Part shown: piece after piece, positions 5,674-9,006 of the stretch
How the letters are laid out: each line of letters begins with the position of its first letter
How positions within the stretch are numbered: position 1 is the first letter of the stretch
Assembly (NCBI GenBank): GCA_945863825.1
Contig: CAMBBY010000024.1
Location: forward strand, 1-9,006
Direction of reading: 5' to 3'
Length of the DNA stretch: 9,006 nucleotides
Source: an uncultured Prevotella sp.
GTDB lineage: Bacteria > Bacteroidota > Bacteroidia > Bacteroidales > Bacteroidaceae
Program-made: the position numbers and the translations under genes
Notes under the pieces: model-generated
What the model saw: the letters and a program-made list of their open reading frames with translations, nothing else
Told to the model about the DNA's origin: nothing
Databases searched by the model: none

Positions 5674-5697
5674 GGGGACGGGATGCTCCTTTTTTTG
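5674..5697 (+). terminator. Probable terminator of the RNA locus
   Basis: GGGG at 5674-5677 can pair with CTCC at 5686-5689 (one G-T pair), followed at once by T7 at 5690-5696 and more T-rich sequence. The stem is short, but the stable hairpin G lies just upstream and the T-tract is the best in the region. Confidence 0.55.
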
Positions 5698-5838
5698 TTT
5701 TATTGCGGTTGGATTTCAGAAAAGATAAACTTCAGAAAGGCTTGTAATGCATCAGAAAAGATCTGTTTGTTGGCCGAATCGGATGAAATCAGTTTTTGAA
5801 AGTTTAAAAAGGCAGTTATTAATTCAATAGGTAATATA

Positions 5839-5885
5839 AAAGGCAATTGCAGGGGTTTTGTAGGTTTCCCTTCGCAGTTGCCTTT
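5839..5885. terminator. 12-bp hairpin, possible bidirectional terminator
   Basis: 5839-5850 pairs with 5874-5885 (AAAGGCAATTGC with GCAGTTGCCTTT, one G-T pair), and AGGG (5851-5854) can add CCCT (5868-5871) after a TC bulge. The outer A-T pairs give a T-rich end on both strands (CCTTTATTTG on plus, CCTTTTATATT on minus). It could stop read-through from either side, or be a mobile-repeat relic. Confidence 0.45.
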
Positions 5886-5890
5886 ATTTG

Positions 5891-5913
5891 TCAACAGTCA
5901 ACAGTTAACAGTT
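5891..5913. repeat. Heptamer tandem repeat (YMAACAG) x3
   Basis: TCAACAG, TCAACAG and TTAACAG follow each other without gaps at 5891-5911, ending in TT. Short tandem heptamers of this kind occur between genes in several bacterial groups and change length by slippage. It directly precedes the TTTTGTCG repeat array. Confidence 0.65.
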
Positions 5914-5922
5914 CTTTTTTCC

Positions 5923-6170
5923 CTTATCATTTTGTCGTAGCAGCTTTATAACTATGTCGTAGCAGTTCATTTATAGTGCAGCAGTTTCCTTTATAATTTT
6001 GTCTCAAATGGCTTTTTACACTTTATCATTTTGTCACAGCCACTCATTTCCCTTATCATTATTGTCGTAAATGATCTTTTCGGCATTATAATTTTGTCGC
6101 ATCAGTCTCGACTTTTCCTTTATCATTTTGTCGCAGGAAAACAGATGCGCTTTTTATAATTTTGTCGTAG
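5923..6170 (+). repeat. Nine-copy degenerate repeat array, consensus TTATMATTTTGTCGYAGCAG
   Basis: Taking the first G of GTCG as reference, copies fall at 5934, 5956, 5976 (degenerate), 6001, 6033, 6064, 6096, 6130 and 6164. Spacing is 22, 20, 25, then 32, 31, 32, 34 and 34 bp. Most copies are CTTTATCATTTTGTCG or TTATAATTTTGTCG with trailing AGCAG-like bases. Copies with TAATTTTG match the promoter -7 pattern, but no TTTG sits at the right distance. The array lies between two transcription units that point toward each other. Possible roles: protein-binding iterons, a terminator region, or a species-specific intergenic repeat. It is not a CRISPR array because neither repeat nor spacer length is constant. 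Confidence 0.65.
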
Positions 6171-6184
6171 CACATCTGTTTTCC
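6136..6184. repeat. 12-bp perfect inverted repeat around the last array copy
   Basis: GGAAAACAGATG at 6136-6147 is the exact reverse complement of CATCTGTTTTCC at 6173-6184, with a 25-nt spacer that contains the last TTATAATTTTGTCG copy. A hairpin would expose that copy in its loop. Confidence 0.65.
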
Positions 6185-6290
6185 CGTTTGAAAATCTGTA
6201 ATAAGCTCTGTTTATGGCTGACAAGAAAGGGCAGGAAACCTAAAAACATAGTCCTACAGATATCACAGAATGTGATTTATGACACACACA

Positions 6291-7529
6291 TTATTTGAAA
6301 ATCAGGGTGATGAGTCTGTTTTTGTCGAAAAGTTCCCTTGCCACGTCTTGAATCTGTTGGCTGGTGATGGCTTCCACCTGTTCGTAGAGGCAATCAACGT
6401 TTTTCTCCCAACCATAGTGGAGGAAACTCTTACCGAAATCGAGGGCGAAGTTCTCACGGTTGTCGCATGCAACGCCAATCTGACCCTTAATCTGCTTTTT
6501 GGCAGCTTTCAGTTGGGAGTCGGAGAGTGGTTTCTCCATCATCCGGTCCAGTTCTTTGCGCACCAGTCGCAGGCAGCGCTTGATGTCGTGTTCATCGCAA
6601 CCGAAGTAGATGCTCCAGGTTCCCGTATCTCCGTAGGCCACCATCGTGCTTTCCACGGTATAGACCAGTCCGTTGTGCTCTCTCAAGGCGAGATTGAGTT
6701 TAGCGTTCATGCCCGGTCCGCCGAGGATATTGTTGAGCAGATAGAGCGGCATTCGTCGGTCGTCGTTCACATCGTAGGCTCTTGTTCCTATCATCACATG
6801 CGCCTGATGGGTATTCTTCTGCATCACAATCGTCTGCCCGGCAATCTCTTCCCCCACAGATGGATAATTTTTAGGGAGCTTTTCTGCAGCAAGCTTGCCC
6901 GAATCATCATCTGCGAGTGCCCTCCCGACAAGCTTCACCAGCTTCTTGAAGTCAATATCCCCGTAGGCGAAGAATATCGCATTGTCGGGGCGATAGAGCT
7001 TGCGGGTGAATCGCAGCGCATCCTCAGTAGTGAAGGAGCGAACCTGCTCGGCAGTGCCCAGGATATTATGTCCTAAGGACGAATCCTTGAAGAGGATATT
7101 CTCAAACTCATCATAGATCAGTTCGGCAGGCGAATCGTTGTAACTCTCAATCTCATCGCAGATCACCTCCACCTCCTTGTCGATTTCCGCTTGCGGATAG
7201 ACGGAGTGGAACACGATGTCGGAAAGCAGATCTACTGCCCTGGCGATGTGCTCCTTCAGGATGGCAGAATAATATACGGTGCCCTCCTTGTTGGTGTAGG
7301 CATTGAGGTCGCCGCCCACGCTCTCCAGGCAGTTGAGAATGTGCCACGCCTTGCGCCGCTCAGTGCCCTTGAAGGTGACGTGCTCGCAGAAATGGGCGAG
7401 TCCTTCTTCGCCAGGTTCCTCATCGCGGGTGCCGGCGTTTATCTGATAACCGCAATATACTACCTTGCTGTCGGAAGGCAGATGGATGATGCGGAGTCCG
7501 TTGTCGAGTGTATGTGTATTGTATTTCAT
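6291..7529 (-). CDS. M16 family zinc peptidase (insulinase / processing-peptidase type)
   Basis: Encodes 412 residues, the usual length of a single-subunit M16B peptidase with two homologous halves. The inverted zinc motif is H46-F-C-E49-H50 (HxxEH): His46 and His50 bind zinc and Glu49 is the catalytic base. The third ligand is E126 in VICDEIESYNDSP, at the expected distance. The second half has the family signature GGPGMNAKLNLALREHNGLVYTV at about 270-292, with the Arg and Tyr used in substrate binding. There is no signal peptide or lipobox, so a cytoplasmic peptidase of small peptides or unfolded proteins is most likely. Family members in bacteria can also process secreted or quality-control substrates. 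The ATG is the first in frame, about 43 nt after the predicted transcription start. It is divergent from the sugar kinase and convergent with the RNA locus. No strong terminator is visible after the stop. A long plus-strand frame inside it (6279-7076) is an antisense artefact. Confidence 0.95.
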   Translation of the reverse strand: MKYNTHTLDNGLRIIHLPSDSKVVYCGYQINAGTRDEEPGEEGLAHFCEHVTFKGTERRKAWHILNCLESVGGDLNAYTNKEGTVYYSAILKEHIARAVDLLSDIVFHSVYPQAEIDKEVEVICDEIESYNDSPAELIYDEFENILFKDSSLGHNILGTAEQVRSFTTEDALRFTRKLYRPDNAIFFAYGDIDFKKLVKLVGRALADDDSGKLAAEKLPKNYPSVGEEIAGQTIVMQKNTHQAHVMIGTRAYDVNDDRRMPLYLLNNILGGPGMNAKLNLALREHNGLVYTVESTMVAYGDTGTWSIYFGCDEHDIKRCLRLVRKELDRMMEKPLSDSQLKAAKKQIKGQIGVACDNRENFALDFGKSFLHYGWEKNVDCLYEQVEAITSQQIQDVARELFDKNRLITLIFK

Positions 7530-7578
7530 TTCTATGCAAAATCAATGTACAAAATTCATTGTGCAAATTTCTAATGTG

Positions 7579-7610
7579 CAAAGTTACATCTAAAATGTAA
7601 TTTATCCAAA
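7579..7610 (-). promoter_or_regulatory. Promoter of the M16 peptidase gene
   Basis: On the minus strand TTTG (7607-7610) and TAACTTTG (7579-7586) are separated by 20 bp, matching the Bacteroidetes consensus. Transcription would begin near 7572. The leader has repeated TGTGCAAA (7559-7566 and 7575-7582 in plus-strand reading) and no Shine-Dalgarno sequence. It lies back to back with the kinase promoter; the -33 boxes are 16 bp apart. Confidence 0.75.
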
Positions 7611-7626
7611 AATATCAGCTATTTAT

Positions 7627-7657
7627 TTTGCATTATCGCCAAAAACATTTATCTTTG
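7627..7657 (+). promoter_or_regulatory. Promoter of the sugar kinase / flavodiiron operon
   Basis: TTTG at 7627-7630 and TATCTTTG at 7650-7657 are separated by exactly 19 bp. Transcription would begin near 7664, giving a leader of about 150 nt with a CCGG-TGAAAT-CCGG stem, the palindrome GGAAACAGTTTCC and a tandem repeat. Confidence 0.8.
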
Positions 7658-7760
7658 CCTGCAATTAATTCTGCCGGTGAAATCCGGACGGGGAATGATT
7701 CCAATTCTTCTTCAGATAGGAAACAGTTTCCCGGTCAGGAAAGAATCGTTTCCGGTTGGA

Positions 7761-7797
7761 CAAGAATATAGTTTTTTAACAAGAATATAGTTTTTAA
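7761..7797 (+). repeat. Near-perfect tandem duplication in the kinase leader
   Basis: CAAGAATATAGTTTTTTAA (7761-7779) is followed directly by CAAGAATATAGTTTTTAA (7780-7797), differing by one T, then by a partial CAAGATACAG. A looser duplication just upstream shares GTTTCC and GGT (7730-7757). This looks like recent slippage close to the start codon at 7817. Confidence 0.7.
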
Positions 7798-7816
7798 CAA
7801 GATACAGAAATATACA

Positions 7817-8755
7817 ATGCGCAAGGTTATAGGAATAGGAGAGACCGTTCTGGACATTATCTTCAAGAACGGCAAGCCGATAGAAGCGGTGCCGGGCGGC
7901 TCGTCGTTTAATGCCGTCATTTCTTTGGGGCGTGCGGGCGTGAATACTTCGTTTATCAGCGAGGCTGGCAACGACCGTATCGGCGAGTATGTCATCGAGT
8001 TTTTGAGGGAGAATGGGGTGAATGCCGACAATGTGAGCGTCTTCCCTGATTCGAAATCGCCTCTCTCATTAGCTTTCCTCGATGAGAACAACAATGCTGA
8101 CTACATCTTCTACAAGGATCATCCGCACGACCAGTTGGAGTTTGCTACTCCCGAAATCAATACTGGCGACATCGTACTCTTCGGTTCGTTCTTCGCCCTG
8201 AATCCTGTGGTTCGTCCTCAGGTGGCTGGCTTCCTGGAATACGCCAAGAGTCGTGGAGCCATCCTCTATTACGACGTGAATTTCCGTGCTTCTCATCAGA
8301 ACGAAATCATGAAGATTACGCCTAATCTGATAGAGAATTTAGAGATGGCGGATTTCGTGCGCGGCAGTCATGAAGACTTCGGAATCCTCTATAAAAAACC
8401 GGAGGCAGACAAGGTGTATAATGCCGAAATCAGCTTCTACTGCAAGAAGTTCATCTGTACCCAGGGTGCCGACCCGGTGGAGGTGAGAGCGGAGAACGGA
8501 TTTGCCAAGAGTTATCCTTCGGAGAAGATGAAGACGGTGAGCACCATCGGTGCTGGCGACAACTTCAATGCCGGGTTTGTATTCGGACTGATCAAGGACG
8601 GAATCACTCGCGAGGACATCGATCACGGTTTGACCGAGGCGCAATGGGACAGTTTGCTGAAGAGTGCCCAGGAGTTCTCTGCCGAATGCTGCAAGGACAT
8701 CTACAATTATGTTTCCAAGGAATTCGGAGAGCGGTGTAAAAAGGTAAAAAAGTAA
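7817..8755 (+). CDS. PfkB family carbohydrate kinase
   Basis: Encodes 312 residues, the normal length for the ribokinase/PfkB fold, which transfers phosphate from ATP to a sugar hydroxyl in the cytoplasm. Signature 1 is seen as GGSSFNAVISLGRAG at about 27-41, followed by GNDRIGEYV. Signature 2 is STIGAGDNFNAGFVFGL around 243-259, containing the anion-hole G245-A-G and catalytic base D248; the usual leading Asp of DTxGAGD is Ser here. The protein lacks cues that would fix the substrate; fructokinase- or ribokinase-like activity is the best guess. It ends in a Lys-rich tail (KKVKK). The ATG at 7817 is the first in frame after the promoter and directly precedes the first beta strand (KVIGIGE). 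The flavodiiron gene starts 13 nt after its stop, so the two are probably co-transcribed. Confidence 0.93.
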   Translation: MRKVIGIGETVLDIIFKNGKPIEAVPGGSSFNAVISLGRAGVNTSFISEAGNDRIGEYVIEFLRENGVNADNVSVFPDSKSPLSLAFLDENNNADYIFYKDHPHDQLEFATPEINTGDIVLFGSFFALNPVVRPQVAGFLEYAKSRGAILYYDVNFRASHQNEIMKITPNLIENLEMADFVRGSHEDFGILYKKPEADKVYNAEISFYCKKFICTQGADPVEVRAENGFAKSYPSEKMKTVSTIGAGDNFNAGFVFGLIKDGITREDIDHGLTEAQWDSLLKSAQEFSAECCKDIYNYVSKEFGERCKKVKK

Positions 8756-8768
8756 AAAAACAAATATT

Positions 8769-9006
8769 ATGACTGAGATTACAAACAAAATTTATTATGT
8801 AGGCGTAAACGACCGCAACAAGCATCGTTTTGAGGGTCTCTGGCCTCTGCCTAACGGAGTGAGCTACAACTCTTATATCATCGACGATGAGAAGGTGGCA
8901 CTGGTAGATACTGTAGAGGTGGATTTCTTCACCCAGTTCCTCGAGAATATCCACGAGGTGATTGGCGACCGCGAAATCGATTACCTCATCATCAACCACA
9001 TGGAAC
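8769..9006 (+). CDS. Flavodiiron protein (FprA-type A-type flavoprotein), 5' part only
   Basis: The frame opens at 8769 and is still open at the window edge, giving 79 residues. It starts MTEITNKIYYVGVNDR, continues with WPLPNGVSYNSYIIDDEKVALVDTV and ends in INHME. This is the N-terminal metallo-beta-lactamase-like domain of flavodiiron proteins, which reduce oxygen to water or nitric oxide to nitrous oxide with a diiron centre and FMN, protecting anaerobes. H77 and E79 would be the first residues of the HxExDH iron-ligand motif, cut by the window end; Asp81 and the flavodoxin domain lie beyond it. No promoter is visible in the 13-nt gap after the kinase gene, so it likely shares that transcript. 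The A-rich gap is typical of this group. Confidence 0.92.
   Translation, partial: MTEITNKIYYVGVNDRNKHRFEGLWPLPNGVSYNSYIIDDEKVALVDTVEVDFFTQFLENIHEVIGDREIDYLIINHME

Larger units (their letters stand above)
5162..5697 (+). ncRNA. Candidate structured RNA of about 535 nt with an internal small ORF
   Basis: Promoter and T-tract bound a transcript dense in stable hairpins. Hairpin A: 5305-5310 with 5315-5320, loop UUCG. Hairpin B: 5358-5364 and 5366-5370 with 5375-5386, 12 bp with one bulged T, loop UUCG closed by C-G. C: 5504-5510 with 5516-5522. D: 5531-5536 with 5546-5551. E: 5573-5577 with 5582-5586, loop GAGA. F: 5605-5610 with 5615-5620, loop GAAA. G: 5649-5655 with 5661-5667. Four loops are of the UUCG or GNRA type typical of selected RNA structure. 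D resembles G, and E resembles F. A 26-codon hydrophobic frame lies between B and C. I do not recognise an Rfam family; tmRNA, RNase P, 6S and SRP RNA do not fit. It could be a non-coding RNA, a leader controlling the peptide, or a type I toxin-like mRNA. Confidence 0.6.
5698..6290. other. Non-coding repeat-rich region between the RNA locus and the peptidase gene
   Basis: No supportable gene in nearly 600 bp. It holds the hairpin at 5839-5885, a heptamer tandem repeat, a nine-copy degenerate repeat array and a 12-bp inverted repeat, all listed separately, plus a small palindrome (ATCACA-GAA-TGTGAT, 6262-6276) close to the 3' end of the peptidase gene. A 64-codon frame on the minus strand (5700-5894) has no promoter element and crosses the hairpin, so I leave it uncalled. 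Confidence 0.7.

Noticed and set aside
5162..5697. tmRNA, RNase P RNA, 6S or SRP RNA
   Set aside because: No tRNA-like ends with CCA, no alanine-rich tag frame of the expected type, and no central bulge or conserved P4 core that I can recognise.
5700..5894. 64-codon open frame on the minus strand
   Set aside because: No CAAAnnTA (minus-strand -7) element upstream, begins inside the heptamer repeat neighbourhood and crosses the 5839-5885 hairpin; product not recognised.
5923..6170. CRISPR array
   Set aside because: Repeat copies are degenerate and spacing varies from 20 to 34 bp; no constant repeat, no unique equal-length spacers and no cas gene.
6262..6276. Terminator of the M16 gene (ATCACA-GAA-TGTGAT)
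   Set aside because: Only a 6-bp stem with a 3-nt loop and no T-tract on the minus strand; may be chance or a regulator site.
6279..7076. 265-codon open frame on the plus strand
   Set aside because: Exactly antisense to the well-supported M16 peptidase, whose HxxEH motif and family signature are read on the minus strand.
1..9006. Integrase, transposase, relaxase, tRNA or attachment site marking a mobile element
   Set aside because: None seen on either strand; mobility of the HIRAN/primase-helicase/RNA segment remains inference only.

Overview
The window looks like chromosomal DNA of a gut Bacteroidales, most likely Prevotella/Segatella. Evidence: four gene starts and one non-coding locus are preceded by the Bacteroidetes sigma-ABfr promoter form (TTTG, 19-20 bp, TAnnTTTG), the starts lack clear Shine-Dalgarno sequences, intergenic DNA is AT-rich, and the large gene at 2501-5053 has the BT4734-like/DUF3987 primase-helicase layout common in this order. 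The genus is inference.

Layout. 1-399 is non-coding, with short direct and inverted repeats and a clear promoter. 400-2064 (+) encodes a HIRAN-like domain protein with a long, unrecognised, mostly helical C-terminal part. 2065-2500 is non-coding, with two inverted repeats, a 21-bp-period T-rich repeat and a promoter. 2501-5053 (+) encodes a primase-helicase-like protein and ends in a strong hairpin. 5101-5697 is the most unusual part: a promoter carrying a perfect palindrome, a purine-rich leader with repeated AAAGATTG motifs, two UUCG-capped hairpins, a 26-residue hydrophobic ORF, then two duplicated hairpin pairs (one pair GNRA-capped) and a T-tract. I read this as one structured RNA of about 535 nt that may encode a peptide. 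5698-6290 is non-coding, with a long hairpin, a heptamer tandem repeat and nine degenerate copies of a TTATMATTTTGTCG motif.

From 6291 on the content is housekeeping. 6291-7529 (-) is an M16 zinc peptidase, transcribed divergently from 7817-8755 (+), a PfkB-family sugar kinase. This is followed 13 nt later by the start of a flavodiiron protein (8769 to the window edge).

How the parts may relate. The HIRAN protein and the primase-helicase each have their own promoter, sit in the same orientation and could both act on DNA. Together with the structured RNA and the repeat arrays they look like an accessory locus beside core genes. No integrase, transposase, relaxase, tRNA or attachment site is visible, so mobility is unproven. 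The RNA locus has competing pairings, including an 11-bp perfect long-range complement that ends about 20 nt before the small ORF, and is the best candidate for an undescribed system.
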